This document shows, one piece after another, positions 6,353 through 15,492 of a DNA stretch of 64,000 nt. The DNA is taken from positions 1 through 64,000 of the forward strand of contig CALVRA010000006.1 of NCBI GenBank assembly GCA_944358415.1. The letters are read 5' to 3'. The position numbers and the translations under genes were made by a program. The notes beneath the pieces were generated by a model, which worked only from the letters and a program-made list of their open reading frames with translations, did no database searches and had not been told where the DNA came from. This stretch comes from an uncultured Bacilli bacterium. Its GTDB lineage: Bacteria; Bacillota_I; Bacilli_A; RF39; UBA660. The stretch's first letter is position 1; every line of letters begins with the position of its first letter.

Positions 6353-9171
6353 TGGATGAGATTATTATAAAAGGGGCGAGGGAAAATAATTTAAAAAATA
6401 TTAATATTACTTTACCTAAGAATAAATTAATTGTGATGACAGGAGTTTCTGGAAGTGGTAAAAGTAGTTTAGCTTTTGATACGATTTATGCGGAAGGTCA
6501 AAGAAGATATATTGAGAGTTTGAGTGCTTATGCAAGGCAGTTTTTAGGTGGGTCTGAAAAGCCTGATGTCGATAGTATTGATGGGCTTTCACCGGCGATT
6601 AGTATTGATCAAAAAACGACTAATAAAAATCCGCGTAGTACGGTTGGAACAGTTACAGAAATTTATGATTATTTAAGGCTTTTGTTTGCGCGTATTGGAG
6701 TACCATACTGCCCTAAACATCATATTCCAATTAGTAGTCAAAGTATTGAAGAGATGTGTAATGATGTGATGAAGCTTCCTGAGAGAACAAAAATTAGAGT
6801 TTTAGGACCAGCTGTTTCTTTAGAAAAAGGGACGCATAAGGATTTACTTTTAGACTTAAGAAAAGATGGATATGTAAGAGTTATTATTGATGGGAAAGAG
6901 TATGATTTATCAGAGGATATTGATTTAGAAAAAAATAAAAAACATACAATTGAGGTTGTTGTTGATAGATTAGTTATTAAGCCAGATATTAGAAGTAGGC
7001 TTTATGAGAGTATGGAAGTAGCTTCAAAGATTGGCCATGGTAAGTTATTAATAGATGTTATAGGTGGGGAAAAGATGTTGATGAGTGAGACATATGCTTG
7101 TCCAGAGTGTGATTTTTCTTTACCTGAACTTGAACCTAGAATGTTTTCATTTAATGCACCTTGGGGAGCTTGCCCGGAGTGTAAGGGACTTGGAGTTAAG
7201 TATAAGATAGATGAGGATTTGATTATTCCAGATAAAAGTTTAAGTATTAATGAGGGGGCTATTTCGGCTATTAATACTTCTGATGAGAGCAATATTACTT
7301 ATACTAATTTGGAAACAGCGTGCAGGCATCACTCTATTGATATGGATAAACCGGTTCGTGATTTATCTAGAGATGAACTTGATATTGTTTTATATGGTTC
7401 ACCTGATTTGCTTACTTTTAATTATGTTTCTAAAAGTGGTAATAAGAGAACGACTAAGGGTTATTTTGAGGGTATTATTACTAATTTAGAAAGACGTTAT
7501 ATGGAGACTAAGAGTACTTGGATTAGGGCTTGGATAGAAAATTATATGACGGAGCTTAAGTGTCCAAAATGTCATGGAGCAAGGCTTAATGATGATGTTT
7601 TGTCAGTTTTAATAGGTAGCAAGAATATTTATGAAGTGACACAACTTAGTATTAAGGATTTATATTCATTTTTAAGTGATTTGAAACTTACTAAAGAACA
7701 AAAGGAAATATCTGAGCTTATTATTAAGGAAATTAGTTCTAGGCTTTCATTTTTGATTAATGTTGGACTTGAGTATTTAACTTTAGATAGAGAGGCGAAG
7801 ACTTTATCTGGTGGTGAGGCTCAAAGAATTAGATTAGCTACGCAAATTGGTTCACAGCTTACAGGTGTTTTATATGTTTTAGATGAACCTAGTATTGGTC
7901 TTCATCAAAGGGATAATCAAAGATTAATTAATTCTCTTTTGAAGATGCGTGATTTGGGTAATACACTTATTGTGGTTGAGCACGATACTGATACGATGCT
8001 TGAGGCGGATTATTTAGTAGATATTGGTCCGGCTGCTGGTGTTCATGGTGGTGAGGTTGTAGCTGCAGGTACACCTAAAGAGGTTATGGCTAATCCAAAC
8101 AGTTTGACTGGTAAGTATTTGACTGGTGAGATGAAAATTGAGGTACCTTCAAAAAGAAGGAAGGGAAATAAGAAATATTTAGAAATAGTGGGAGCTAAAG
8201 AGAATAATTTAAAAAATATTAAGGTTAAGTTTCCACTTGGTAAGTTTATTTGTGTGACTGGGGTATCTGGAAGTGGTAAAAGTACTTTAGTTAATGAGAT
8301 TTTATACAAGGTTGTTTCTAATAATTTGTATAAGTCTAAGGAAAAACCTGGGGCTTATAAATCAGTTAAAGGACTTGAGAATATTGATAAGGTTATAGAT
8401 ATTTCTCAGGCACCGATTGGAAGAACACCTCGTAGTAATCCAGCTACTTATACATCTGTTTTTGATGATATTCGTGATGTTTTTGCAGAAACTAAAGAGG
8501 CAAAAATGAGAGGTTATGATAAAGGAAGATTTTCATTTAATGTTAAAGGTGGAAGATGTGAAGCGTGCTGGGGTGATGGTGTTAAGAAAATCGAGATGCA
8601 TTTTTTACCTGATGTTTATGTACCTTGTGAGGTTTGTCATGGAACACGTTATAATAGCGAAACTTTACAGATTAAATACAAGGGTAAGAATATTTATGAA
8701 GTTTTAGAGATGACAGTTGAAGAGGCTTTAAAGTTTTTTGAAAATGTTCCAAAAATTAAGAATAAATTACAAATGCTTTCTGATGTTGGACTTTCTTATA
8801 TAAAACTTGGTCAAAGCGCACCAACACTGTCTGGTGGTGAGGCAGCTAGAATTAAGCTTGCAAAAGAGCTGCAAAAGAAGCCTACAGGTAAGAGTTTGTT
8901 TATTTTAGATGAACCAACTACTGGACTTCATTCTGATGATATTAAGAAGTTACTTGTTATTTTAAATAGGATAGTTGATAATGGAGATACAGTTTTGGTT
9001 ATTGAACACAATTTAGATGTTATTAAGCAAGCTGATTATATTATTGATTTGGGTCCAGAAGGCGGCGATGGTGGCGGTGAGATTGTTGTTATTGGAACAC
9101 CTGAGGAAGTTGCTTTATGTGAGAAAAGTTATACTGGTAAGTTTTTAAAACCTTATTTGACTATAGATTAA
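6352..9171 (+). CDS. uvrA: UvrABC excinuclease subunit A
   Basis: The damage-sensing ATPase of nucleotide excision repair, which acts as a dimer and loads UvrB. The 939 residues are full length. Two ABC ATPase halves are visible: Walker A GVSGSGKS near residues 31 and 636, and signature motifs LSGGEAQR (about 485) and LSGGEAAR (about 826), each followed by LDEP. Zinc-binding pairs CPEC...CPEC (about 249-276) and CEAC...CEVC (about 736-762) are intact. [20 protein letters not shown] is a family hallmark. AAGGAGG lies ten bases before ATG 6352. uvrB and uvrC are not next to it. A perfect terminator follows. Confidence 0.98.
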   Translation: MDEIIIKGARENNLKNINITLPKNKLIVMTGVSGSGKSSLAFDTIYAEGQRRYIESLSAYARQFLGGSEKPDVDSIDGLSPAISIDQKTTNKNPRSTVGTVTEIYDYLRLLFARIGVPYCPKHHIPISSQSIEEMCNDVMKLPERTKIRVLGPAVSLEKGTHKDLLLDLRKDGYVRVIIDGKEYDLSEDIDLEKNKKHTIEVVVDRLVIKPDIRSRLYESMEVASKIGHGKLLIDVIGGEKMLMSETYACPECDFSLPELEPRMFSFNAPWGACPECKGLGVKYKIDEDLIIPDKSLSINEGAISAINTSDESNITYTNLETACRHHSIDMDKPVRDLSRDELDIVLYGSPDLLTFNYVSKSGNKRTTKGYFEGIITNLERRYMETKSTWIRAWIENYMTELKCPKCHGARLNDDVLSVLIGSKNIYEVTQLSIKDLYSFLSDLKLTKEQKEISELIIKEISSRLSFLINVGLEYLTLDREAKTLSGGEAQRIRLATQIGSQLTGVLYVLDEPSIGLHQRDNQRLINSLLKMRDLGNTLIVVEHDTDTMLEADYLVDIGPAAGVHGGEVVAAGTPKEVMANPNSLTGKYLTGEMKIEVPSKRRKGNKKYLEIVGAKENNLKNIKVKFPLGKFICVTGVSGSGKSTLVNEILYKVVSNNLYKSKEKPGAYKSVKGLENIDKVIDISQAPIGRTPRSNPATYTSVFDDIRDVFAETKEAKMRGYDKGRFSFNVKGGRCEACWGDGVKKIEMHFLPDVYVPCEVCHGTRYNSETLQIKYKGKNIYEVLEMTVEEALKFFENVPKIKNKLQMLSDVGLSYIKLGQSAPTLSGGEAARIKLAKELQKKPTGKSLFILDEPTTGLHSDDIKKLLVILNRIVDNGDTVLVIEHNLDVIKQADYIIDLGPEGGDGGGEIVVIGTPEEVALCEKSYTGKFLKPYLTID

Positions 9172-9187
9172 TTTCTATAGTTTTTTT
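9160..9187 (+). terminator. Intrinsic terminator of uvrA
   Basis: ACTATAGA (9160-9167) pairs perfectly with TCTATAGT (9174-9181), followed by seven T. The stop codon is in the loop. Confidence 0.85.
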
Positions 9188-9246
9188 GTGATTTTTAAAG
9201 GAAAATTTCTAAAAAAATCGTATGTTTATATATAGAGGTGAAAATT

Positions 9247-9852
9247 ATGAATTACTATGATGAAATAAAAGGTGTTTATGGTATTGATATGTCTGTTAGC
9301 ACTATGGAAGATTTATTAGATTTGGATATTAACTATTATATGAGGGTTAATTTTACCTCATTAATGAAACTTGTAGATGCAATTGGTGGGGTAGATGTTG
9401 AAAGTGATTATAGTTTTAGAGCTATTAGTGGTGAGAGATTTGTAAAAGGAATTAATCATTTAAATGGTAAACAAGCTTTAGCATTTTCACGTGAGCGTAA
9501 AGCTTTTAGTGATGGTGATCGTCAGCGTGGAAAGAACCAACAAAAAGTTATAATAGCTATTTTAAATAAGACTTTAAGTTCTACTACATTAATTACTAAA
9601 TATACGGACATTTTAGATTCTTTAGGTGGTAGTTTTCAAACAAATATGCCAACAAGTAAAATTTATAATTTGGTTAATATGCAGTTAGATAAAATGCCAA
9701 CTTGGACTTTTGAATCTATTAGTGTTAATGGAAAGGGTAGTAATGATTTCACTTATACGTATCCTAATCAGAAGTTATATGTTATGGTTCCTGATATGAA
9801 TACAGTAAATGAGGCTATCAATAAAATAGATGCAGTAGAGAAGGAAAAGTGA
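9247..9852 (+). pseudogene. Truncated LytR-CpsA-Psr (LCP) phosphotransferase fragment
   Basis: LCP enzymes attach teichoic acids or capsule from lipid carriers to peptidoglycan. This 201-residue reading frame matches only the second half of the domain: YYMRVNFTSLMKLVDAIGGV, then ALAFSRERKAFSDGDRQRGK, the conserved R-x-R...D-G-x-R-.-R-.-Q-Q region. Missing are the N-terminal membrane anchor and the first ~100 residues with the upstream acidic and arginine residues that bind pyrophosphate and metal. The frame still has a start (ATG 9247) behind AGAGG, so it may be expressed. Without an anchor and half the active site it is most likely a remnant. A complete homologue presumably lies elsewhere. 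Confidence 0.75.
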
Positions 9853-9862
9853 TTAAATAATG

Positions 9863-9896
9863 AAAAATATTCTTAAATGTTTTTGGAATATTTTTT
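9863..9896 (+). terminator. Intrinsic terminator after the LCP fragment
   Basis: AAAAATATTC (9863-9872) pairs perfectly with GAATATTTTT (9886-9895), with T residues following. Confidence 0.7.
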
Positions 9897-10004
9897 CTTG
9901 TACAATAAGAAAGTCATACTTTTTTAATAAAGTTTGTAAAAAGTTATTTACAAATATAACTGTTCGTGATATATTTAGCTAAACAAAAATTAGAAAGTGA
10001 TGGC

Positions 10005-10110
10005 ATGAATATTTTTAAAGGCTATGTATTTAGGTTTTATCTAACAAAAGAGTGAGAAGAGTTAATTAATAAAATTATAGAATGTACAAGGTTTATATAT
10101 AAATTTTGAA
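10005..10110 (+). pseudogene. N-terminal remnant of IS605 transposon nuclease TnpB
   Basis: About 35 codons of the TnpB N-terminus remain, interrupted by TGA at 10053 (where the family usually has Gln) and again at the end. The RuvC-like catalytic domain and the zinc finger are deleted, so no nuclease can be made. Confidence 0.65.
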
Positions 10111-10126
10111 AAATAAATATATAGTA

Positions 10127-10206
10127 GTGTGGTTACCACACGAAACTGGTTTATGGAAGAGTTTTAGATTCCTATGAAGTATAAATAGTTTACCGTGAGG
10201 TAAGCT
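10127..10206 (+). ncRNA. Possible omega-RNA (reRNA) 3' portion at the IS605 right end
   Basis: GTGTGG/CCACAC forms a perfect hairpin with a three-base loop (10127-10141). GAAGAGTTTTAG and CCTATGAAGT follow, then the hairpin AGTTTACC-GTGA-GGTAAGCT (10187-10206, one G-T pair). The order and the GTGA-loop hairpin resemble the 3' ends of TnpB guide RNAs as I know them, where the scaffold coincides with the transposon right end. This is recognition by eye; the guide segment would lie just after 10206. Confidence 0.4.
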
Positions 10207-10228
10207 AATGTCAAATTTATTTGACATT
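10207..10228. promoter_or_regulatory. Perfect palindrome overlapping the -35 box (operator-like)
   Basis: AATGTCAAAT (10207-10216), a two-base centre, then its exact reverse complement (10219-10228). TTGACA of the candidate promoter (10221-10226) lies inside the right arm, so a bound repressor dimer would block RNA polymerase. A role as a hairpin of the adjacent IS remnant is the alternative. Confidence 0.5.
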
Positions 10229-10248
10229 TTGTTCAAAAATAGTATTAT
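10221..10248 (+). promoter_or_regulatory. Candidate promoter of the gene at 10265
   Basis: TTGACA (10221-10226), a 16-base spacer, TATTAT (10243-10248). The start would be near 10255, just before the GGTGAT ribosome binding site. Confidence 0.55.
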
Positions 10249-10264
10249 AAAAGTGTGGTGATTT

Positions 10265-10933
10265 ATGATGATAAATTGGGATAAAATGCTTGAGAAAGAG
10301 CTTAAGATTGCTACTGAAATTAGTAAGAGAAAATATATTGTTACATATGATGAAAAATTTATAAATAATTTAAAAAGATATCAAAAGATTTTATCATTAT
10401 ATATGGATAATAAGTCTTATATTAGAATGAAATTATTATTTGATAAATTAATTTTAATTTTGGATGATTCAGGTAAAGTAATTATGAATTTTGAAACAAA
10501 AACTAAAATATTAGATAGTGTGGTTGAATTTATGAACCAGTTTTCAATATTTGATTTATCAAAAGATTTTTTATCAGATTCAGTATATGATAATTTAAAA
10601 GATTTTTTAAGTTATTGTGATAATGATGAGAATAAAATACGATTGTTAATAGAAAAAATTTGTAACTGTGACGATTGTCCTAATAGGGGAATTATGCTTT
10701 TTGTTTTAGGAAATTGCTTAGATGAAATTGTTTATGGAAATGGTCGTTGGGCTGTTAAATCTGATTTTTGTGATAATAATTTTAATGATTCTTTCGAACC
10801 TTTTATTATGGATGTACCAAAAAAATATAGAAAGACATATCAGGAAAAGCGTATTTCAAGAGAAGTATTTGCAGAAAGGGTATCCGAGAATGCAAGAATC
10901 CAATTTGAAACAATTAGAAGGCTTCAAATATAG
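10265..10933 (+). CDS. Hypothetical protein
   Basis: I do not recognise this 222-residue protein. It has no signal peptide or membrane segment and looks mostly helical, with many Lys, Asp, Asn and Ile residues. A CNCDDCPNRG cluster (about residues 133-142) offers three cysteines that could bind a metal, and the C-terminus is basic (RKTYQEKRISREVFAERVSE). GTGGTGATTT precedes two adjacent ATG codons (10265 and 10268). It lies in the accessory stretch between an IS remnant and a decayed ATPase, and its promoter overlaps a palindrome, so it may be a recently acquired, regulated gene. Confidence 0.55.
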   Translation: MMINWDKMLEKELKIATEISKRKYIVTYDEKFINNLKRYQKILSLYMDNKSYIRMKLLFDKLILILDDSGKVIMNFETKTKILDSVVEFMNQFSIFDLSKDFLSDSVYDNLKDFLSYCDNDENKIRLLIEKICNCDDCPNRGIMLFVLGNCLDEIVYGNGRWAVKSDFCDNNFNDSFEPFIMDVPKKYRKTYQEKRISREVFAERVSENARIQFETIRRLQI

Positions 10934-11011
10934 TATAGTGTAATTTGTTATAGATAATAAATATTGGTTTTTATGTGATAAATTTTATAATTTTAATTAT
11001 TTATCAATTAA

Positions 11012-11436
11012 GTAAAGTGTTTGTTAAAAGAAGATAATTTAAAAGCTAAAATTTATGTATAAAATAATAATTCTTTTAAATTATATTTAAGTGATGTTGG
11101 TTTTAAATTACTTAAAGTATCAATGAGTGATATTTTGCAAGATAATATTTCATTTTATAATGGTGTGATTGTAGAAAAGCATGTTGCAAGCCAATTTGTA
11201 TGTTAGTGGCTTTGATTTATTTTATTATCAAAATAATATTTCGAAAATTGATTTTTTACTTTATACAAAAGATGGAATTATTACAGCATAAGTAAAGGCA
11301 AGTGATAATGTTCGTTCTAAAAGTTTAAGTGTTTATTTTGAAAAATATAAACCAAAATATATGATTAGAAAATGATAAAACTATGATAAAGTCAGTGTCT
11401 CTTTATGCGGTATTTTGTATAGAAAATGATTTTTAA
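11012..11436 (+). pseudogene. Decayed ATP-binding protein, C-terminal DUF4143 part
   Basis: This stretch has no long open frame, but reading across frames recovers the end of an AAA ATPase-DUF4143 protein. Frame one gives KEDNLKAKIYV, stop, NNNSFKLYLSDVGFKLLK, then SMSDILQDNISFYNGVIVEKHVASQFV, stop near 11205. After a frameshift it continues VSGFDLFYYQNNISKIDFLL, YTKDGIITA, stop (family: P-V-E-V-K-A), VKASDNVRSKSLSVYFEKYK, PKYMIRK, stop. It closes in another frame with VSLYAVFCIEN, ending at TAA 11434-11436. The N-terminal Walker motifs are missing altogether. At least two frame changes and three stops show a dead gene. Confidence 0.8.
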
Positions 11437-11467
11437 ACAATTATACAGTTTTGTGTAGTTGTTTTTT
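11437..11467 (+). terminator. Possible terminator after the decayed ATPase
   Basis: ACAATTATAC (11437-11446) pairs with GTGTAGTTGT (11453-11462, two G-T pairs), followed by TTTTTA. Confidence 0.55.
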
Positions 11468-11468
11468 A

Positions 11469-11488
11469 TTTAACCTTGTATGGTTAAA
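11469..11488. promoter_or_regulatory. Inverted repeat upstream of the HTH gene (operator candidate)
   Basis: TTTAACC (11469-11475), six bases, GGTTAAA (11482-11488). It covers the candidate -35 box TTGTAT (11476-11481). The same TTAACC-N6-GGTTAA pattern recurs after the HTH gene at 11793-11810. A second small repeat, AAACG-N5-CGTTT, follows at 11486-11500. Confidence 0.5.
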
Positions 11489-11505
11489 CGATATGCGTTT
11501 AATAT
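11476..11505 (+). promoter_or_regulatory. Candidate promoter of the HTH gene
   Basis: TTGTAT (11476-11481), an 18-base spacer, TAATAT (11500-11505). The boxes are imperfect, but the operator-like repeat sits exactly over the -35. Confidence 0.4.
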
Positions 11506-11532
11506 TGTTAAACTTAATATAAGGTGAGGCTT

Positions 11533-11772
11533 GTGAAGTTAAGCGAAGCAATGTCAAAAAAATTACTGAAAATTTGTGATGAATGGAATATTTCAATAAA
11601 TAAACTAGCAACTACTTGCTTACTTACACAAAGCACGGTTCAAAATATTATTGAATGTAATTCATCTAATCCAAAATTACTTACTATTGTTAGGATATGT
11701 GATGGACTGGGTATGACCTTAGAGGAATTTTTTTCTGATGAGTTATTTGTAAATATTGATAGGGAAGATTAA
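11533..11772 (+). CDS. Small XRE-type helix-turn-helix regulator
   Basis: A 79-residue protein that is essentially one HTH_3 domain: WNISINKLATTCLLTQSTVQ (HTH core, recognition helix around STVQNII), then NPKLLTIVRICDGLGMTLEE, the usual last helices of Cro/C1-type repressors. GTG 11533 fits the AAGGTGAGG site best; GTG 11524 and ATG 11551 are alternatives. Identical-pattern inverted repeats lie in its own promoter and in that of the next gene, which suggests self-repression and control of that neighbour. There is no partner toxin next to it. Confidence 0.8.
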   Translation: MKLSEAMSKKLLKICDEWNISINKLATTCLLTQSTVQNIIECNSSNPKLLTIVRICDGLGMTLEEFFSDELFVNIDRED

Positions 11773-11792
11773 AAATATTTACTTTTAATAAT

Positions 11793-11810
11793 TTAACCTT
11801 ATGCGGTTAA
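11793..11810. promoter_or_regulatory. Second copy of the TTAACC-N6-GGTTAA inverted repeat
   Basis: TTAACC (11793-11798), six bases, GGTTAA (11805-11810). Its right arm overlaps the -35 position of a candidate promoter with TATAAT at 11831-11836 in front of the secreted-protein gene at 11869. Confidence 0.5.
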
Positions 11811-11868
11811 GCCATTTTAAAATGTTTTTTTATAATTAATATGTAAGATAGAAATAGGATGGGTATTT

Positions 11869-12237
11869 ATGAAAGAAAAATTAAAAAGTAGAATATTTAT
11901 ATTTGTATTAGGAGGGTTAATATTTAGTTCAGTGAGTGTGTATGCTATGACTTATTTTCCTAGCAATCAAGTAACGTATGACAATAAAGCAAGTGGCTTA
12001 AAAGCTACGCAAGTTCAAGCTGCCATAGATGAACTATATAATACATGTAAAAATAATACGTCTGGTAGTTGTGGTTCTGGAAATAATATATATTTTCATT
12101 ATCAAGGTAGTAGTGGTGATGGCTCTGGAATATATAAAATGCCGGTAAATGGAGGAAGTTTAACCAAGATATCTGTTCAAGGTAGTTCAAATACTATAAG
12201 GCCTTATGAAGAGGCTAAGAATATTTTTATATATTAA
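11869..12237 (+). CDS. Small secreted or membrane-anchored protein, probably C-terminally short
   Basis: This 122-residue protein has a signal peptide (KEKLKSR, then a hydrophobic core ending SVSVYA, residues 1-26). The mature part has YDNKASGLKATQVQAAIDEL and a cysteine, a pattern (S-G-l-.-a-t-.-V-Q-.-A-I-D-E-L-Y-.-.-C) that recurs in secreted proteins of gut Bacillota. NIYFHYQ...GIYKMPVNGGSLTKIS then looks like a single blade of a DUF5050/TolB-like propeller. A propeller needs several blades, so the protein ends early; I saw no continuation after TAA. The promoter carries the operator-like repeat shared with the HTH gene. Function unknown. Confidence 0.6.
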   Translation: MKEKLKSRIFIFVLGGLIFSSVSVYAMTYFPSNQVTYDNKASGLKATQVQAAIDELYNTCKNNTSGSCGSGNNIYFHYQGSSGDGSGIYKMPVNGGSLTKISVQGSSNTIRPYEEAKNIFIY

Positions 12238-12347
12238 TGTTATAAATCATATAAAATAAATAGTGTGTATTTTAAAATAATTACATTATATTATTTTTAA
12301 TAAAGGAATAAAAATCTACGTGCTGCCAAAAAAATGAAATAAAATTA

Positions 12348-12376
12348 TTGACATTCATATAATGAAATGATATATT
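12348..12376 (+). promoter_or_regulatory. Promoter of the str operon
   Basis: TTGACA (12348-12353), exactly 17 bases, TATATT (12371-12376). It gives a leader of about 90 bases before rpsL. The 12238-12347 stretch upstream shows no gene. Confidence 0.85.
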
Positions 12377-12394
12377 ATTTATGCATTTAATTTT

Positions 12395-12416
12395 AGATTT
12401 ACTTTTTAGTAAATCT
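12395..12416 (+). promoter_or_regulatory. Hairpin in the rpsL leader
   Basis: AGATTTACT (12395-12403) pairs perfectly with AGTAAATCT (12408-12416) over a four-T loop. Only CTTTAATTAA follows, not a clean T run, so it may be a weak attenuator, a stabilising 5' hairpin or a site for autogenous control. No known r-protein leader motif was recognised. Confidence 0.45.
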
Positions 12417-12472
12417 TTAATTAAGGATAGAAATGAAACACCTGGGTATGTGTAATGAGAGGAGGTTAATTT

Positions 12473-12889
12473 ATGCCAACTATTAATCAACTTGTTAGAA
12501 AAAGAAGAGGTTCTAAAACTAGAAAAAGTAAATCACCAATGTTAAATATTGGATATAACAGCAAAGATAAAAAAGAGACAGTAAGTAATTCTCCACAAAA
12601 ACGTGGTGTATGTACTCGTGTTGGAACTAAAACACCAAAGAAACCGAACTCAGCTTTAAGAAAATATGCGCGTGTTAGACTTTCAAATGGTAAAGAAGTA
12701 GATACTTATATTCCAGGAGAAGGACACAACTTACAAGAACACAGTGTTGTACTTGTTCGTGGTGGACGTGTTAAAGACTTAATCGGTGTTCGTTATCACA
12801 TTATTCGTGGTACTATGGATACTGCTGGAGTTGACGCTAGAAGACAAGGCCGTTCTAAATACGGTGCTAAAAAACCAAAAAGTAAATAG
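12473..12889 (+). CDS. rpsL: 30S ribosomal protein S12
   Basis: The decoding-centre protein of the small subunit. The 138 residues are full length, with [20 protein letters not shown] and [17 protein letters not shown], the two loops where streptomycin-resistance changes occur; the lysines at both positions are wild type. AGAGGAGG sits before ATG 12473. It is the first gene of the str operon. Confidence 0.98.
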   Translation: MPTINQLVRKRRGSKTRKSKSPMLNIGYNSKDKKETVSNSPQKRGVCTRVGTKTPKKPNSALRKYARVRLSNGKEVDTYIPGEGHNLQEHSVVLVRGGRVKDLIGVRYHIIRGTMDTAGVDARRQGRSKYGAKKPKSK

Positions 12890-12920
12890 TTTTTAAAATA
12901 TAATTGGAAGGAGGATTATT

Positions 12921-13388
12921 ATGCGTAAAAGAAGAGCTGAAAAAAGAGATGTTTTACCAGATCCAATTTACAAATCTAAAGTGGTTACTAAGTTAATTAA
13001 TCAAATTATGTTAGATGGTAAAAAAGGAACTGCACAAACAATTCTTTACAATGCATTTGATATGGTTAAAGAAAAAACTGGTAGTGAACCAGTAGAAGTA
13101 TTTAACAAGGCTTTAGAAAATATCAAACCAGCTTTAGAGGTTAAAACAAGACGTGTAGGTGGAGCAAATTATCCAGTACCTATTGAAGTTAGACCTGATA
13201 GAGCTCAAGCTTTAGGATTACGTTGGCTTGTTAATTATGCTAGATTAAGAGGCGGACATTCTATGGCTGAAAATTTAGCTAATGAAATAATTGATGCTTC
13301 TAACGGTGTAGGAGCTGCAGTTAAAAAACGTGAGGAAACTCATAGAATGGCAGAAGCTAATAAAGCATTTGCTCATTATAGATGGTAA
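12921..13388 (+). CDS. rpsG: 30S ribosomal protein S7
   Basis: The 155-residue S7 nucleates assembly of the 30S head and contacts E-site t[23 protein letters not shown] and [20 protein letters not shown] are typical. GGAAGGAGG lies upstream of ATG 12921. It is 31 bases after rpsL and 21 before fusA. In many bacteria S7 also represses this operon; no leader element could be assigned to that here. Confidence 0.98.
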   Translation: MRKRRAEKRDVLPDPIYKSKVVTKLINQIMLDGKKGTAQTILYNAFDMVKEKTGSEPVEVFNKALENIKPALEVKTRRVGGANYPVPIEVRPDRAQALGLRWLVNYARLRGGHSMAENLANEIIDASNGVGAAVKKREETHRMAEANKAFAHYRW

Positions 13389-13409
13389 TTATAAGAAAGG
13401 AAATAAAAT

Positions 13410-15482
13410 ATGGCTCGTGAATATAGTTTAGAAAAAACTCGTAATATTGGAATCATGGCCCACATCGATGCAGGTAAAACTACATGTACTGAAAGAATTT
13501 TATTCCATACTCATAAGATTCATAAAATCGGTGAAACTCACGATGGTGAATCACAAATGGACTGGATGGAACAAGAACAAGAACGTGGTATTACTATTAC
13601 ATCAGCTGCAACAACTGCATATTGGAATGGCTATAGATTAAATATTATCGACACTCCAGGACACGTTGACTTTACTGTTGAAGTTCAAAGAAGTTTACGT
13701 GTACTAGATGGTGCAGTTGCTTTAATCGATGCCCAAGCAGGTGTTGAACCACAAACTGAAACAGTTTGGAGACAAGCAACTGAATATAATGTTCCTAGAA
13801 TGATTTTTGCCAATAAAATGGATAAAATGGGAGCAGATTTTGAATTTAGTTTAAAAAGTATTGAAGAGCGTTTAGGTGTTAATGCTAAACCAATTGAATG
13901 GCCTATTGGAGCTGAAAGTGATTTCAATGGTGTAATTGATTTAGTTACTAAAACTGCTTATAAATATGATGGAAAACCAGAAGAAAATCCAGAAGTCATT
14001 GATATTCCTGCTGATTTAGTAGATATAGTTGAAGAAAAACGTAATGACTTAATCGAAGCGGCTGCTGAATTTGACGATGATTTAATGAATAAATATTTAG
14101 AAGGTGAAGAAGTTTCAGTAGATGAAATTAAAGCAGCTATTAGAAAAGGAACTTTAGCTGTTAAATTCTTCCCAGTTATGTGCGGTACAGCACTAGGAAA
14201 TAAAGGTATTAAATTATTACTTGATGCAGTTGTTGATTATTTACCAGCACCTACTGATGTAGAAGCTATCGAAGGTGTTGATATGAATGGTAATGAAATC
14301 AAAAGAGCACCTAGTGATAAAGAACCTTTCTCAGCTTTAGCATTTAAAGTTATGACTGATCCATTTGTTGGACGTTTAACTTTCGTTAGAGTATATTCTG
14401 GTCATTTATCTAATGGTTCATATGTACTTAATTCTAATAAAGATAAAAAGGAAAGAGTAGGACGTATCTTACAGATGCATGCGAACCACAGACAAGAAAT
14501 TACAGATATTTATACTGGTGATATTGCAGCAGTTGTCGGACTTAAGAACACAACTACTGGAGATACTTTATGTGATGAAAAACATGCTTGTATTTTAGCT
14601 CCTATGGAATTTCCTGAACCAGTTATTGAACTTGCTGTTGAACCAAAATCTAAAGATGACCAAGATAAGATGGCTTTAGCTTTACAAAAATTATCTGAAG
14701 AAGATCCAACATTTAGAGCTACTACTGATCATGAAACTGGTCAAACAATTATTGCTGGTGTTGGTGAATTACACCTAGATATTATTATCGACAGAATGAA
14801 AAGAGAATTCGGCGTTGAGGCTAATGTTGGTAACCCACAAGTTGCTTATAGAGAAACTATTAAACAAAAAGGTGACTGTGAAGGAAAATATATCAAACAA
14901 TCAGGTGGACGTGGACAATATGGACATGTTTGGGTTGAGTTTGAACCAAATCCTGGTAAAGGATATGAATTTGTCGACGCTATTGTTGGTGGAGTTGTTC
15001 CAAGAGAATACATCCCAGTAGTAGATAAAGGACTTCAAGAAGCTATGGAATCAGGTATTTTAGCAGGATTCCCAGTAATCGATGTAAAAGCTACTTTACA
15101 CGATGGTTCATATCATGATGTTGACTCATCAGAAATGGCTTTCAAAGTTGCGGCATCACTCGCTTTAAAAGAAGCTAAAAATAAATGTAATCCTGTTATT
15201 TTAGAGCCAATCATGAGCGTTGAGGTAACTGTTCCAGATGAATTTTTAGGAACTGTTATGGGAGATATTACAGCTAGACGTGGTAGACCAATGGGACAAA
15301 GATCTCGTGGCAATGCATTAAGTATTGATGCTATGGTACCACTTTCAGAAATGTTTGGTTATGTAACAAGTTTACGTTCTAATACACAAGGTAGAGGTAA
15401 CTTCTCAATGAAGTTTGATCACTATGAAGAAGTACCTAAAAATATCGCTGAAGATATTATCAAAAAAAATGGTGGAAACTAA
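13410..15482 (+). CDS. fusA: Translation elongation factor G
   Basis: The GTPase that drives translocation and, with RRF, ribosome recycling. The 690 residues are full length. G1 is [15 protein letters not shown] (from about residue 17), switch II is [17 protein letters not shown], and G4 is NKMDKMGAD. Domain IV with [15 protein letters not shown] and domain V ([20 protein letters not shown]) are present. AGAAAGGA precedes ATG 13410. There are no insertions or missing motifs. It is not the ribosomal-protection (TetM) type, given its operon and sequence. Confidence 0.98.
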   Translation: MAREYSLEKTRNIGIMAHIDAGKTTCTERILFHTHKIHKIGETHDGESQMDWMEQEQERGITITSAATTAYWNGYRLNIIDTPGHVDFTVEVQRSLRVLDGAVALIDAQAGVEPQTETVWRQATEYNVPRMIFANKMDKMGADFEFSLKSIEERLGVNAKPIEWPIGAESDFNGVIDLVTKTAYKYDGKPEENPEVIDIPADLVDIVEEKRNDLIEAAAEFDDDLMNKYLEGEEVSVDEIKAAIRKGTLAVKFFPVMCGTALGNKGIKLLLDAVVDYLPAPTDVEAIEGVDMNGNEIKRAPSDKEPFSALAFKVMTDPFVGRLTFVRVYSGHLSNGSYVLNSNKDKKERVGRILQMHANHRQEITDIYTGDIAAVVGLKNTTTGDTLCDEKHACILAPMEFPEPVIELAVEPKSKDDQDKMALALQKLSEEDPTFRATTDHETGQTIIAGVGELHLDIIIDRMKREFGVEANVGNPQVAYRETIKQKGDCEGKYIKQSGGRGQYGHVWVEFEPNPGKGYEFVDAIVGGVVPREYIPVVDKGLQEAMESGILAGFPVIDVKATLHDGSYHDVDSSEMAFKVAASLALKEAKNKCNPVILEPIMSVEVTVPDEFLGTVMGDITARRGRPMGQRSRGNALSIDAMVPLSEMFGYVTSLRSNTQGRGNFSMKFDHYEEVPKNIAEDIIKKNGGN

Positions 15483-15492
15483 ATTAAAACAG

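Larger units (their letters stand above)
9933..10206 (+). mobile_element. Collapsed IS200/IS605-type element (tnpB start plus right end)
   Basis: The stretch between the LCP fragment and the next gene looks like an internally deleted IS605-group element. A hairpin TTTGTAAA/TTTACAAA (9933-9954) is at the left. From ATG 10005 the frame reads MNIFKGYVFRFYLTKE, stop, EELINKIIECTRFIYKF, stop: the N-terminus of TnpB (usual form K-.-Y-k-F-R-.-Y-P-t-k-e-Q-e-e-L-i-n-k-t-.-G-c-.-R-f-.-Y-N). The stops are TGA at 10053-10055 and another about 50 bases on. The rest of tnpB is gone. Soon after comes a structured right end with hairpins at 10127-10141 and 10187-10206, of the kind that forms the 3' end of TnpB omega-RNA. 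No tnpA is present. It would be immobile unless helped in trans. Confidence 0.65.

Noticed and set aside
10005..10110. TGA read as tryptophan (Mycoplasma-type code), which would extend the TnpB remnant
   Set aside because: Trp is encoded by TGG throughout the window and TGA ends real genes (for example the sigma gene and tuf-era neighbours); the family position is normally not Trp.
12417..12472. Short upstream reading frame or known ribosomal-protein leader before rpsL
   Set aside because: A short frame from the ATG near 12434 can be read, but it has no ribosome binding site, and no leader family motif was recognised.
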